Shown one piece after another: positions 22,978 to 34,312 of a stretch of 64,000 nt of DNA. Every line of letters begins with the position of its first letter. Positions within the stretch are counted from its first letter, which is position 1. The notes under the pieces were generated by a model that did no database searches, had not been told where the DNA came from, and saw only the letters and a list, made by a program, of their open reading frames with translations. Both the position numbers and the translations under genes were made by a program. Source of the DNA: Prosapia bicincta (lineage: Eukaryota > Arthropoda > Insecta > Hemiptera > Cercopidae); contig JBAIZL010000003.1 of NCBI GenBank assembly GCA_036971475.1, positions 87,040,042 to 87,104,041 of the forward strand, in the 5' to 3' direction.

Positions 22978-24326
22978 GTTTTTGTATAGTACAGTTGTAA
23001 TTAAAAAAAAAACAGTATAAGTATACCGTAAAGGTATAACAATCCTAGTTTTTTTTTTCATTGGAAGCAATTATAACTATAATCTACCCAAGTTTATATC
23101 AAAAAAGGTATTTTTTTCAAAAAGGGACTCAATTTTCAAATTGTTTATAAATGGTTTTTCAAAATAACACGATTAACAGGTTTAGTATGACTTGCAGAGA
23201 TACAACAATCTAAGCTGCAACAAATTATAGTGAATCATCCCTGCACAATTTCCGTTGACATCACAAGGCGTCATTTATTCCTGCTCTAGGATGGCATTTG
23301 GATACCTCAATGAAGACATTGAAAAGAGCAGTACTTTAGAGAAGTGCCCTTATCCGGGAAATTAAACTACCCTATCTATTAATAGGAATATTCACATAAT
23401 ATCTTTCTTTCTATAAAGGTTTACATATATTGTCTTTATTCCTATCTATATTTCACTTTTTAACATCGCTTCACATCAGAGGATGATGGTGTACATTTGC
23501 CTGAAGCATTCAAAAAGTAACCTTAAACCACCCTGCTTTTTATTATTTAATTATAGAATAAATTATCATTTATTTATATATATTTTTAATTAAAACTGTT
23601 CTTTTGTTATTTCTATGAGTCCTAGGCAATAGTATACCATTGACAGAAAACATGCAAAACTCATGGTAATGAAAATTATGCTAAATATTCCTGGGAACAT
23701 TATATCTTAAATAGGATTTTTTCACTTTTATTTCATTCCTTAGCTGCCCGGGTAGAGCTCCTGGGCAAGGATTTGTAAAAAGTAGGAAAAAACAGACATT
23801 TATAATTTATTTTTGGAGTTTAACTTGATTGGATACATGATTGGTTTCCCTTCAATGCTGGCTTTTGAAATAATTTTAAATTTAGAGTTTAAGTTTCCTT
23901 AGAAAATAAATAAATGATGTTAGAAAAAAATTGTTTTTTATTTATAATACATCTACTCAATAACCACTTTGACAAAAAAAAGTTATAAAAATAGGTTTTT
24001 GTAATGGTTTAGAATATGGATATTTTAAAATCTTTTATCGAAAATTTTGTGAACAGTAAAAATATTGTTTAGAATTAAGCTCACAATTTATGAAGTAATA
24101 TTAAACAAATAATATAAATAAATTCATCATCCAACATCAATTCGTAAGTCAAGAACATAAGGCATATACTATTGATTTCCTGATGTGTTCAATGGTATAT
24201 ATGCCCAATAATCCAACATTTTCAATAATTTGGCCCAATCAAATCCCTGATGGTGGAGTTGTAGATGGTTACTGTCTATCTAACTTTTTGTGTTCATGTT
24301 GTCAACTATACGTTATTTAATTTCAG
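22978..24326. other. Intron, nothing recognised
   Basis: AT-rich with poly-A and poly-T runs. No exon or element was identified before the TTTCAG acceptor at 24321-24326. Confidence 0.5.
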
Positions 24327-24461
24327 GTAGTAACATTAGCTACATATTCATTTTTCATCACCAGTGTAATGGGTCGACAGTGGCTGGATATCCATGAAGG
24401 CAGTTTGAAGAATCATAGAAACCCTATTGATTTGTATTTCCCACTTTTTACAACTTTACAG
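24327..24461 (+). CDS. Best1: Bestrophin exon (third transmembrane segment)
   Basis: 45 codons in phase 0 at both ends. VVTLATYSFFITSVMGRQWL forms the membrane helix; the shorter, variable loop DIHEGSLKNHRNP follows, then IDLYFPLFTTLQ leads to the last membrane helix. The loop is where insect and vertebrate bestrophins differ most. CAG acceptor at 24324-24326 and GTAAAT donor at 24462. Confidence 0.95.
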
Positions 24462-24526
24462 GTAAATTCATAACAATTAGTAATTTAGAACCATAACAGT
24501 TTATAAATGCTATATATATATATATT

Positions 24527-24843
24527 TTGATATTTTACGTTATCCATTATTTTCTGTTGCACTGACTTTATGAAGTTATATATTACTATTGTATATTATT
24601 ATATATTACTATTATATATATATATGAAGTTAATATATTACTATTGTAAGTAATTTTATCCACCATTAAGTGCAATGATTTTACCTTGTGTGATGAGGTG
24701 CCTTTCGGTCACTTGAGAAAAAAATTGAGAAAAGTAATCAGTGATTCGACAATGGTCAAGTGACAGAAAGGCGCCTCATCACACAAGGTAAAATCATTGC
24801 ACCTAATGGTGGATTAAATTACTTACAATAGTAATATATTAAC

Positions 24844-24848
<5 letters not shown>
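24527..24848. repeat. Family B element with hairpin (24624-24848)
   Basis: The left part repeats the family B head (GATATTTTACGTTATCC). The stretch 24624-24848 is a hairpin: ATGAAGTTAATATATTACT at the left is mirrored by AGTAATATATTAACTTCAT at the right. The inner arms include TGTGTGATGAGG, CCTTTCGGTCAC and their complements, around a ~40-bp loop. Non-coding. Confidence 0.75.
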
Positions 24849-24882
<34 letters not shown>

Positions 24883-24889
24883 GGGGGGG
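24847..24889. repeat. TA microsatellite followed by a run of ten G
   Basis: About 33 bp of TA, then G at 24880-24889. It borders the family B element. The adjoining G-run is unusual in such AT-rich DNA. Confidence 0.9.
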
Positions 24890-25058
24890 TTGTAGTAGAC
24901 TCTAATAGACCCTCGGTCAGTGATGCTCGATAATGGAGATACTATCAATCTTTGAAAGTTAATTAGCATAAACACCAAGTAAGATTCTTGTTTAAGTACA
25001 TATAGTGAAAGTGATAAGTGAATACAAGAATACAGTATTGCAAATGTATATTTATGTA

Positions 25059-25062
<4 letters not shown>

Positions 25063-25122
<60 letters not shown>
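25063..25122. repeat. (GT)n microsatellite
   Basis: About 60 bp of GT with one A interruption near 25116. Confidence 0.95.
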
Positions 25123-25123
<1 letters not shown>

Positions 25124-25243
25124 TATTATATTTGAGATTTATACAACTTGAAGTTGTGATAAGAATTCAAATTAGTATCTAGAGGTTTATATTAACAAAA
25201 TAACCTAAACAATTGATTTTGTATAGTAAAAAATATAAGAATA

Positions 25244-26265
25244 CAGTAGATTCTCGAAAATTCAAGTCCCGACTTTCCAACCTTTTGTTAAATTCAACTC
25301 CATTTCTATTTCAGACTATTTTATCTATTTGAAAGGAAATGCAAACTATTTACTCTTAGGCAATGCACCGTCACATCTTGATGAAGATCAACTGTGCTTT
25401 GACGATATCCGTGCTTTATTTCTACCCACAAATGTTACATGCTTAATCTAGCTGATGTATTAGGGTGTTCTGGAATGTATGAAAAAAAATACAGAGATTA
25501 CCTTTTACAATCTCTCTTAGAAGCGACTGAAAGGGAAGAAAGCATTGTAGGTTTTCTAAAAAAAAATACAGTTAAGGAAGTTGTGTATGTTTCTTCTTTT
25601 ATTTTGTTTCATGATTCTTCTATGGAATAAAGTCCTGAGTTATAATAAAACTGTTGATTGTGTCATTGATCTACAAGAAGAAGGAGATTTGACATTACTT
25701 ATCAAGAAACTTCCATGTTGTGAAAATATCGTTCATACAGACGAACGGCAATCGATGAGTAAGGACGAACGTAAGTTATAATAACAGCAACACATGTTAA
25801 GACTATTCAAATGGTTTAAGAAACTACTGAAGGCAGTGAAGACGAAAATAAAGATGGAGTTCTACCGGAAAAGTAAAAATTAATCACAGTGAAGGAACTG
25901 CTGCCTTGGAAACTGCACTACGCTATATTGAATAACAGACAACACACTAATATATGTGCTTCTTCTAAGGCTTCTACAGGTCGAAGAACAAAAAGGTTCT
26001 GATAAGCAGACGCAGAAGACACTTTATAACTTTTTTAAAAAAGTGTAGCAACCATGATGAAGAATGTATTCCAAAGCAACATTAAATCTATGTCAGGTAC
26101 TGTAATCAATACAGTTCTGATACGTATTTTGTGTATTCCTAGTATTAGGGTCCATTAAAACTCCAGTTTTTTTTATGTACAAGAACGTATTTCCTTGTAA
26201 TCTGAGTTTTTGTTAATCCGAAGGGGTCTCGGTCCCATCTACCTCGAATTATCGCGACTCTACTG
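25244..26265 (+). mobile_element. Tigger/pogo-like DNA transposon, internally deleted
   Basis: It has inverted ends CAGTAGATTCTCGAAAATTC (left) and GAATTATCGCGACTCTACTG (right) and is flanked by TA on both sides, the target of the Tc1/mariner/pogo group. The right end includes TCTCGGTCCCATCTACCTCG, also seen at 40460-40490 and, inverted, at 54730-54760. At ~1.02 kb it is about half the usual autonomous length; the N-terminal half of the transposase gene is missing. Confidence 0.85.
25344..25780 (+). pseudogene. Tigger transposase C-terminal part, dead
   Basis: The frame opens with LLLGNAPSH and FLPTNVTCLI, matching the LLLDNAPSH...FLPPNVTSLIQPMDQG block of Tigger/jerky-type DDE transposases. 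The aspartate expected before NAPSH, a catalytic metal ligand, is glycine here. The two glutamines of the QPMDQ block are both TAG (25449-25451 and 25461-25463), each one C-to-T change from CAG. A run of eight A near 25482-25489 adds a frameshift. After that, YRDYLLQSLLEATEREESIVGFLKK continues the family pattern. The DNA-binding half is absent. Confidence 0.8.
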
Positions 26266-26745
26266 TATGTAACTTTTACTGCATTATTTTATTAAAAAAG
26301 GAAAGAAATGCGTTACAAAAGCATTTTCTATGTTATCGATAAGGTCTACCATAGTTTATTAAATTAGTAGACTTGAATGTGTCTGAAACACATAACTGTG
26401 GAACATTACCTGACTGACAAAGTGTAAATATGTACTTGACATTTTAAAGATTTTTATATATTGAAAGCAGAAGTAAATAATGAAAGCAGAATTATTAGAA
26501 AGTGATTTTGAAATAAGTTACGATCAAGTGCCTCGTCATCATATTTTTCATTATTATAATGAACTGGCTGTACTCTGCCATACTTTGCTGGGACACATTG
26601 TGGTTGTATGTGTGGGAAATGAGGAACAAAATGAAATTTACGTTTCATAGAGGTTTAATTTTTCAATGCTTCAGAGGTTAAGGTAATGTGATTTTTTGAT
26701 GAAACCATTTCCCAAATTCAATCTGATTAAAAATATTTTCCCAAT
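26266..26745. other. Intron, nothing recognised
   Basis: AT-rich spacer between the Tigger copy and the Helitron scrap. Confidence 0.4.
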
Positions 26746-26994
26746 TCATCCTGGCCCATGCAAGAAAAAGTTTCCCCAAACTCCATCATTTATAATTTTC
26801 ATTATGTGATCATAAATGGCCTTATGTTCATTTGTTAATCTGGAAATGTTTAATTTGAGATATGACTGGAGATCACCGTTGTTGTAACTCTGTTCATGAC
26901 ACAAATCCAGATTAAATGAAGAAGGGACCTCTTGGGAGGGTAATGGCATTCCCAAATAACTTTTACTTAGTATTTGGCGAATAGAGCACCACAA
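26746..26994 (-). pseudogene. Helitron-type (Pif1-like) helicase fragment
   Basis: 82 residues on the minus strand: LSKSYLGMPLPSQ near the start, then LNISRLTNEHKAIYDHIM, and at the end WGNFFLHGPG, the beginning of the Walker A loop. This is the arrangement found just upstream of and into the helicase domain of Helitron Rep-Hel proteins. The frame is lost right after the GPG, so no GKT is present. No Helitron ends (5' TC, 3' hairpin-CTRR) were located. Confidence 0.7.
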
Positions 26995-28489
26995 TCATAA
27001 TATGATCAAACAAAAGTACCTCGATTAAGGTGAATATTTAATTTAGATTGTGTAATAATCTGAATAGCAAGCAAGTGGATAGGTTTGTTTTTGTTAATAA
27101 ACAATGTAATTGGGAACGGGTAATTTTTCATACATAACTGTGGTTGTTGTTAGCTAATATGGCAAATGATCCCCTCGCTTATGGCTGATGGTGCAGTTGC
27201 TGGTCTACAGCTCACTTTTAAAAGAGCTATTTTCTCACAGTCGCAGCTCTAATGTTGAAAATTCATAAAAACAATCTTTGAAGCAGATTGAATCAATCAT
27301 TTGACGTCAGTCGCTGCAGAACTTCTTGACTTTTTGAAACATACACAAACCTACTTAACATTTTTATATATAAAGATTATAGGTTTGAACCTAATAAATT
27401 AACAATTAGCTGTACTTATACCTATGTAAGTTTACAAAAAAATGTTTTCAATTACTTGAGTGATCTTCATCAGTGTAAAGAGAATAAGTAACACAGTTGA
27501 AGCAAAGAAATTGAAAGAAAAGATAAAGACAAGGCAATGGAAGTGATGATGGGCTCTGTATCATAAGTGACTGCAAAAGATGAGGTGAAAACAACAATGA
27601 TTAAATAAAAACAGAAAGAGGTGAAGAGAAATTATAAATTGTGCCATCACACCCTAATTTTGTGTATATCATTCTTAAGTATGTGTTGGAGAAGGATTAT
27701 GATAAACTATTGTTTTTCTGGAAATATTTAAATAATGTAACAGATACATGCATCACAGTTGATATGATATATAAACTGTAATAAATATTACTTACGTAAG
27801 TTTTACTGTGACCTTATTTATCTCTCCTGGTTATATGTGTATTCTAAGCTTCCTAACAATTTTTTAAACTTACACCTTAATTTTTCCCCTAACTTCATAC
27901 CCAGCAAAAATGTTTTTTCAACTTAGTTACTTTCTGACTATTTGCATCCCCTAAAAATCTAGTATCAGAAGATGCTTACTTCTAGCATCAGATGTAATGT
28001 TATACCTAATGAACCAATCCAGTATATAGACCTATTAACAGATACACTTATTTGATTACTTGGAGATTGTAAAAATTAATACTGAAGTCTGTAGAATTAA
28101 TAAGCCATTGTCTTAGATGTAATCTAGTAGTTTTTGTCCTCCAATTCTAACCATTAAAATATTGATACAAAACTAGTTTCAGATCCCAATTAAGGTAACT
28201 TTTAATTTTTGGTCTAAGTGTGGCTCCTATTTTAAATTCACTTTGTTGAGACAATAAATTTCTCGTGTATGAAAAGGAATAGTTTTTAGAATATTAAAAG
28301 CAATCAAGTGTTTAAGTGCCGTTTTATTATCTAAAAATAAAACAATATAGTTGTTATTGTAAAATCATACAGACTATGACAAATAATAGTTAAATTAATT
28401 TATCAACACACTGTGTGTTGGTAGGCTATATTTGGAATACAGTATAAATCTGTATACATATTTATATGTACTAACTTCTTCGTACAAGT
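26995..28489. other. Intron, with one hammerhead-like site
   Basis: No exon or coding relic. The stretch 27340-27850 may belong to an unclassified short repeat whose centre is the motif at 27428-27480. Confidence 0.4.
27428..27480 (-). ncRNA. Hammerhead-like motif with canonical CUGAUGA core
   Basis: Minus strand order: UUUACA; CUGAUGA; an extra A; an imperfect hairpin (GAUCACU against AGUAAUU); GAAA; ACAUUUUUU; then UGUAAA, fully complementary to UUUACA. The core is canonical. Helix II has a mismatch and helix III is unclear, so I rate this below the other two families. A similar but mutated block lies near 17120-17165. Confidence 0.3.
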
Positions 28490-28998
28490 GTCCAGCTTCA
28501 GGTGTAGCTGATAGCCCAATGTCCATGGAATTTGATAGATGCAATAGCCCAGTATTGTTTATTTTGTAGTATTTTATGCCATGCGGATACTGGGGTTCGT
28601 AGAATATCCCTCGCAGGAATCAGGTAGTGACAATTAAGTAATATGTGCTCCAAGCTCTTCTCCTCGTTGTTGCCACAAAGTTGGCATTGTGGCAAATTCG
28701 AAATATTTTAAAGTAAAAATGTGACATGTACATGCTATAGCTGGGAAAGTACCAATCAGATGTGGTATATTTCTGTATATGTCATTTTTAGGCGGCTTTG
28801 GTTGTAATTGGTACAGGTTATAACCTCCAATATCTGTCCAGTTGCGTCTGAAGTATCCTCCTTATGATCTCTTACATTACAGTAAGGAGAATCAGCCAGA
28901 AACATTGAACAGGCCTCCCTGTCAGTTTTGTCTGCTATTTTGTCACCAATTACACCACAATGTGATAATGTATATAACAAAATATTTAGATGTAACAA
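28490..28998 (-). pseudogene. Non-LTR retrotransposon RNase H and zinc-finger tail
   Basis: Minus strand. 28998-28756 contains LYTLSHCGVIGDKIADK, the last RNase H motif (GHxGxxGNExAD in intact copies; here SHCGVIGDKIAD). 28695-28498 contains CQLCGNNEEKSLEHILLNC, the terminal C-C-H-C motif. The two parts are in different frames. It is a short 5'-truncated relic of a different subfamily from the one at 4140. Confidence 0.75.
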
Positions 28999-29365
28999 AC
29001 AATTTTGAGTGAAATGATATCATACAATATCAAGAGCACAGTGGTACAATATATTACAATGAAAAGATTCAAAACAAACACAATACTCAAAAATAATAAA
29101 AATAATATAAGTTACCTAAGATTAAACACTTATGTACATTTCTATGACCATGCCATCATCATCATCAGAGGCTCTTATTACAAAATTGCAATCTAGCAAA
29201 CAAGAAGTTACAAACTAGAGAGACCAACTCTAGTTATCTGTTATTTTTGTTGTATCGGGGTTGTTACCAATATTTTCATTGAATTAATATCAGTTAATTA
29301 TGCACATATGTAAGGTCATGTTCATTTTTTTATTTACATTTATTTTTAAAATTGATTGATTTCAG
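28999..29365. other. Intron before the last membrane exon
   Basis: AT-rich. It ends in TTGATTTCAG (to 29365). Confidence 0.5.
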
Positions 29366-29473
29366 TTTTTCTTCTATATGGGTTGGTTGAAAGTAGCTGA
29401 AAGTTTGATAAATCCATTTGGAGAAGATGATGATGATTTTGAAGTAAACTGGATGGTGGACAGGAACCTGACA
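29366..29473 (+). CDS. Best1: Bestrophin exon (fourth transmembrane segment and calcium clasp)
   Basis: 36 codons, phase 0 at both ends. [20 protein letters not shown] is the last membrane helix and its exit. [15 protein letters not shown] follows; the acidic run (Glu20 to Asp24 of this exon) is the calcium clasp that gates bestrophins. All the acidic residues are intact, so calcium control should be kept. GTACGT donor at 29474. Confidence 0.96.
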
Positions 29474-29689
29474 GTACGTGATAACAACACTTGAGTGATT
29501 TTACAGTTTTGTATAGTTTTATTTATTAAAACCGAATTTGTGAAATTCATTTATGTTGATCACAAGTTAGAATTGATATATTTCGATTTATGTAATAATG
29601 TTTTCTATGATTTTTAATTGATTACATACATAAAAAATCGACAAAAAATATTTTATACAAAAAAATTAAAAGTGAAAGAATAAAGTTAA
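29474..29689. other. Intron start
   Basis: AT-rich; ends in the TTAA (29686-29689) flanking the piggyBac element. Confidence 0.5.
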
Positions 29690-30981
29690 CCTTCGAGTGG
29701 GCGCATAGAGTTTCAAATGGGAGAGGGGACTTGCGGAGGATTATTCCCCACAAATACCCTTAAACATTTAAACGGTTTACCATTTTATATTTAGGTGACT
29801 TCACAATTAAATACTATATAAATGCATTGTAAATAACTTTAGACATCATTATTGTACAATTTTAATTTTCTAAATGTGATATTTCTAAATATATTTTGAG
29901 TTGTTAAACCGTGTAAGCAATATATACTAGACCACTGCTTTCATTACGGGAGAGGTGTTTGAGGGTTATTTTTCTGTAATAACGTAATTCAACGTCTAAA
30001 CATAAAAAATATTTTATTGTGATGGTAGGCCCTACATATAATAATATGAAATTAATTATAATATTTAGTGAAAATAAGGAATATTTTTTATTCAAATATA
30101 TAACCCTAAAAAATTAGTGGATGAAAAAAATATTGGCTTTATAACACAACAGGTTCTAGCAGAATCTTACAGTCTTTATTGCAAAAACAATTCATAATTG
30201 TTCATTCCTAAGTTTACTAGTCACCATTATTGTAGCGTGAACATGACCCACTCTCATGAGAATCATGTTTAATTTTGCTGTTCTTCCTTGCCTTTCTGGT
30301 TCAGTATACCACAGCATTTTTTGTTTTTTACCTAAAAAAAGGCTTTTTTTAATTGTAAAACTGCACTGTAACAGCTTCCTGGCAGATTGTAGTGGGATTT
30401 TCTCTATAACATTAAATTCTGACAACATTTCAACAAATTGGTAATTTTTAGATTCACCTATTATATCTTCATTTATTTCATTTACAATTTCATTAGTTTC
30501 TTCGTCAGGTTCATCATCTGGCAAAGAGACTCGTTTTCATCAGAAGTATCAAAGAGCTGTCTAACAAAATTTCTGGTAAAAAGTATTTATTGATTTTCTT
30601 CTTTTTCGACACCACATAGCATTTTACGAATTCTCTCCTCTTCAAACGGAACAGCAGTAAAATGTGAAAGCTACTAAAAATCCATAGAACACTGTAATAC
30701 TTTAACTCCACAATGTCTTTTGTGATGTAAATAACTGCACGAGAAACTTCACACAAATAACTTACATAGAAGAGCGCTTGTGGAAGAAACCTCCGCAAGT
30801 GACAAAGATTAAATTCACACTAAAGCTATGAGGAAAAAAGAACAAAAATAGGTTGGGCAGTTTCCTGGAATGCAGGTTGTGGAACAACGAACCGGAAATA
30901 AACTTCTGACAACTAGAAAGACATTTTCTTAACAAATAATGATACGTGCGGAGAAAAACTCTGCATGTGCCCTCTCAAAGG
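29690..30981 (-). mobile_element. piggyBac-like element, internally deleted
   Basis: It is bounded by TTAA on both sides (29686-29689 and 30982-30985), the piggyBac target. The inverted ends agree: CCTTCGAGTGGGCGCATAGA at left and, read inward from the right, CCTTTGAGAGGGCACATGCA. The total of 1,292 bp is about half an autonomous element. A transposase N-terminal remnant lies on the minus strand. Confidence 0.85.
30192..30690 (-). pseudogene. piggyBac transposase N-terminal remnant
   Basis: On the minus strand an acidic N-terminal region (FDTSDENESL in one frame, DDEPDEETNEIVNE in the next) precedes FLGKKQKMLWYTEPERQGR, which resembles the short W-containing block before the DDE domain in piggyBac transposases. 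Frames shift around 30530 and there is a stop near 30595. No catalytic aspartates remain. The assignment leans on the flanking TTAA and matching ends. Confidence 0.6.
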
Positions 30982-31441
30982 TTAAAACATCAAAATATGA
31001 CGGTCAGACATATTACTATGTTGCTATTATTACAATGTGGTTTTGCGGAGGACCATTGTCCTCCACTGCTATTTTGCTTGTATACAATACAATTTTATCT
31101 CAAATAAAATTTAGCACTAAGTTTATTTAAATAAAATGTTTAGTACTATTTTCAATTTAATTCAAAAAATTCTGAATAAAAAATTTGACTGCATTTATAA
31201 TACATATTAATTGAACATTTTTTTTTTACCAGTCTCAATATATAAAATTATTTAAAACCCTTTCACAGAAAATCATGTTATAAGTATATAATAAAAGTAT
31301 TACAGTATATAAATCAATAAATCTCACAGATAACCGTATTCTCAAAATATTAATATACAATCTAGCAGAAATGTAGAATGTTATAACAATTTAACATTAC
31401 TTCTGTCGCATATATTCTATCCGTGCCATTATTATTTCCAG
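30982..31441. other. Intron end
   Basis: AT-rich; ends in the ATTTCCAG acceptor at 31434-31441. Confidence 0.5.
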
Positions 31442-31666
31442 GTATCATATCTCATTGTAGATGAAATGCATCACGAACACCCAGAATTGATTCGAGATCA
31501 GTACTGGGATGAAGTATTCCCAACAGAGTTACCATACACAGTTGCTTCAGAGCAATACCGTGAGAAAGCACCAGAACCTTCGACGGCAAACATAGCTGTG
31601 AGTGAAGCAGAAGCAGAGTACACAGCTCCTTCAAGCCTTAAGATAGACGGAGATCTTGCAGGAATG
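31442..31666 (+). CDS. Best1: Bestrophin exon (end of conserved core)
   Basis: 75 codons, phase 0 at both ends. VSYLIVDEMHHEHPELIRDQ, then YWDEVFPTELPYTVASEQYR, form the last conserved bestrophin block, which wraps around the cytosolic side of neighbouring subunits in known structures. PEPSTANIAVSEAEAEY begins the variable tail. The end, KIDGDLAGM, joins the next exon's GDDNQSGIHF. GTGAGT donor at 31667. The 13 codons that stay open after the donor are not coding. Confidence 0.95.
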
Positions 31667-32595
31667 GTGAGTGGAAGACGACAGTCTCTCATTGGCCTAA
31701 TATAACAGGCACTTCAGGATTCATCTCACTTCATGTACAGCCTTCATTTAGTGCATCCAAATTTACGCAATAACCAATCATTGCTTTTTACTAATAATTT
31801 TGTAGTGAATGGTTTGGGAAATTCAGTTTGGGAATAGTTTTAAGTCTTATCTTTGTTTTAGTTTTATTCTTTAACAAATTTATTGTTTCCCTATGAGCAA
31901 AAATAGTTAATAGAATTCACAAAATTAAAAAGAAATGACAATATTAACAGTATTTAGGAACACTCACAACACTATTTACTTATAACAAATAAATATGTTG
32001 CTTTAAAATGGCTGTTACATTTGAAGGTTTAGTCTTTAACCCTGTATCTGACAAGATGGTTTTTGATTTCTTGTAGTATTTACATTAAATGATGAACCAC
32101 TTATTCAGTTTATTATGTTTCAGGAAAGTATGTATTTTAATACTACTTAAATATTTTTATTAAATTAGCAACAATAAATTTTAGAAAATTTCAAAATTTG
32201 AAAGTAATACAATTCACATTAATAATGTGTTACTGTAAGTTTTTTACAAAATATTATGTAAGTTTTTTATGAAACTCAGAATCAGTTCTTTACATAAAAT
32301 TATGGGTTTTTGAAATAATAAAAACAATTTTTTTGTGTAATAATTTATCTGTTTTTTCTCATGATTACAAGACATTATTAAAGCTCATGCGAGCCATCGT
32401 TGTAAGCGGTTTTCAATATTAAAACACTTTCAGCAGCATATTTACTGAATAGAAAATAAAATTTCACAGCTGCACATTGTTTGCTTAAACTTGCCATCAG
32501 AGGAAACAAAACAGCACAAGCAAAAACAATCATCGCAGGCTAACAGTACAAGCCAGATTGACAACACAGGCATTACTAAACTAACAATGTCTTAT
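31667..32595. other. Intron, nothing recognised
   Basis: Start of a 16-kb intron (31667-47665). AT-rich, no element recognised. Confidence 0.5.
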
Positions 32596-32916
32596 GCCAC
32601 AAGCTCCGCCCATGGTAGTACACAAGCTCTACCCATGGTAGTACACAAGCTCCACCCATGGTAGTACACAAGCTCCGCCCATGGTAGTACACAAGCTCCG
32701 CCCATGGTAGTACACAAGGTCCACCCATGGTAGTACACAAGCTCCGCCCATGGTAGTACACAAGCTCCGCCCATGGTAGTACACAAGCTCTACCCATGGT
32801 AGTACACAAGCTCCACCCATGGTAGTACACAAGCTCCGTCCATGGTAGTACACTAGCTCTACCCATGGTAGTACACAAGCTCCACCCATGGTAGTACACT
32901 AGCTCCGCCCATGGTA
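32596..32916. repeat. 23-bp minisatellite, 14 copies
   Basis: Unit GGTAGTACACAAGCTCCRCCCAT. Each unit boundary forms CCATGG. Variants (TACCCAT, CACCCAT, CGCCCAT) recur in order: the run Ta-Ca-Cg appears in units 2-4 and again in units 9-11, suggesting duplication of blocks. It is GC-rich against an AT-rich intron. The minus strand is open in all three frames because 23-mers cycle through them without creating a stop; this is not evidence of coding. Confidence 0.95.
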
Positions 32917-33002
32917 ATGCTATTCCGTTTACTTTTGGTTATCACCACATTTATTCAACTTTACTAACAACAACTTAAAGCAACTGTGGCGTAAATGTTT
33001 AT

Positions 33003-33158
33003 ATTAATTAAAACAACCTCTCACCACAAATTCAACAAATTTTATTTTAACCTTATGTACATTTCGACTACAAAGTAATCATCTTCAGAGGTATTTTTAC
33101 AAATAACTTATTTGTAACAAAATTTGTTGAATTTGTGGTGAGAGGTTGTTTTAATTAA
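33003..33158 (-). repeat. Hairpin element: ~40-bp inverted arms around a PLE tail motif
   Basis: The left arm (33003-33046, TTAATTAAAACAACCTCTCA and on) is mirrored at 33117-33158. The loop holds a PLE-type 3' tail with the hammerhead-like site at 33050-33093. It may be a tail-only PLE insertion with tail-to-tail duplication. Confidence 0.75.
33050..33093 (-). ncRNA. Hammerhead-like motif, second copy of the 2-kb family
   Basis: Minus strand order: helix I strand ACCU; core CUGAAGA; extra U; hairpin GAUUAC/GUAGUC; GAAA; self-complementary UGUACA; UA; AGGU. Helix I pairs perfectly (ACCU/AGGU), whereas the copy at 1976-2020 uses ACUU/AAGU. Helix II also differs in sequence but still pairs. These paired changes favour a selected RNA fold. 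Confidence 0.55.
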
Positions 33159-34312
33159 TATCAACTTTACTACTTTTTCCTTATAAAGCGTTTATGAAAT
33201 TTTAAAAATTTTGTAAAAAAATTATTCTAGTTTCAAAAAAATATATACAAGTTTTGTGCAAAAACAAGTAAAACTGAAGAATTAAGGAAAATCGTCTTCC
33301 AGCTGTGATAAAAATCAACTTCATTATATTCAGTGAACATAAATATTTTGCTGGACATTCTATAGGGCAATGAAATATCCTAAATACACCATTATACATT
33401 AACTTAGCATTAACATTACATAACAAGTTTAAAATTTTATCTTTTCATTATTATATATTTTGTTACATTTAATAAATAATAAATTATCTAACTTTTTATC
33501 TAAAAATAACATTGTCAGGATATGGTAAAATGTGTTCTGGCCTCTGGTTTTTGAGTTGATAATATATCAGCTAGCTAAATGTAGGGTTGAATATCCACTG
33601 TCTTTAGAACGTTAGATATGTCTGGGTGTGACATAACTTATATAATATTATTTTTGGTAAAGTAATATTTATTTCATTTCAAATGGAATAAAAGGAATTA
33701 TAAAACACCAATATATTATAGCATGAGATACAATTATAATATAAAGCTGTAAATACAACAATTGAAGATCTACCAATTAAAGAATCATTAAAAATTTTAA
33801 CATCCTTTCCCAATCCTTAAAAATCAGGGTTATCAATTAAACTTTCTTTTAAACTCACAAAAATTAAAAATAAATATTAGAGAATTTAAACTGTTTAACT
33901 AAAATTTTTTGTTGCACATTTAATTATGTATTTTCATATAATACAATGTATATTGTATTTTGATGTAAATGTATATTTGAATAATAAATATTTTTAATAA
34001 AATCTGTAAACTATGTTTGTTTATTTTACTTCATATTATGCATGCTCATAAAATATCAAATAATCTGGTTATGTAAATAATGTAGAATTTAGTTTCAATG
34101 ATAGTTGTTACACAATTTTCTGTTAAGGTAAAAGCTTACCTTTTCTGCTTGAACTGTGTAGATTAGGCCAGCTTTGAAATCATGCTTTGCACTGGTGGAA
34201 TATTTGTAAATACATAGTTTTTAAAATATCATAGATGATTCATAGATGCAATAAGGTTTTTGTTTTTTAGCATCAAAGGAATTTATAATAATTATATTTG
34301 TTGATTCCATCT
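33159..34312. other. Intron, nothing recognised
   Basis: AT-rich, no exon or element recognised. Confidence 0.5.

Noticed and set aside
32576..32899. Minus-strand frames of 64 to 107 codons
   Set aside because: All are products of the 23-bp minisatellite read in different frames.
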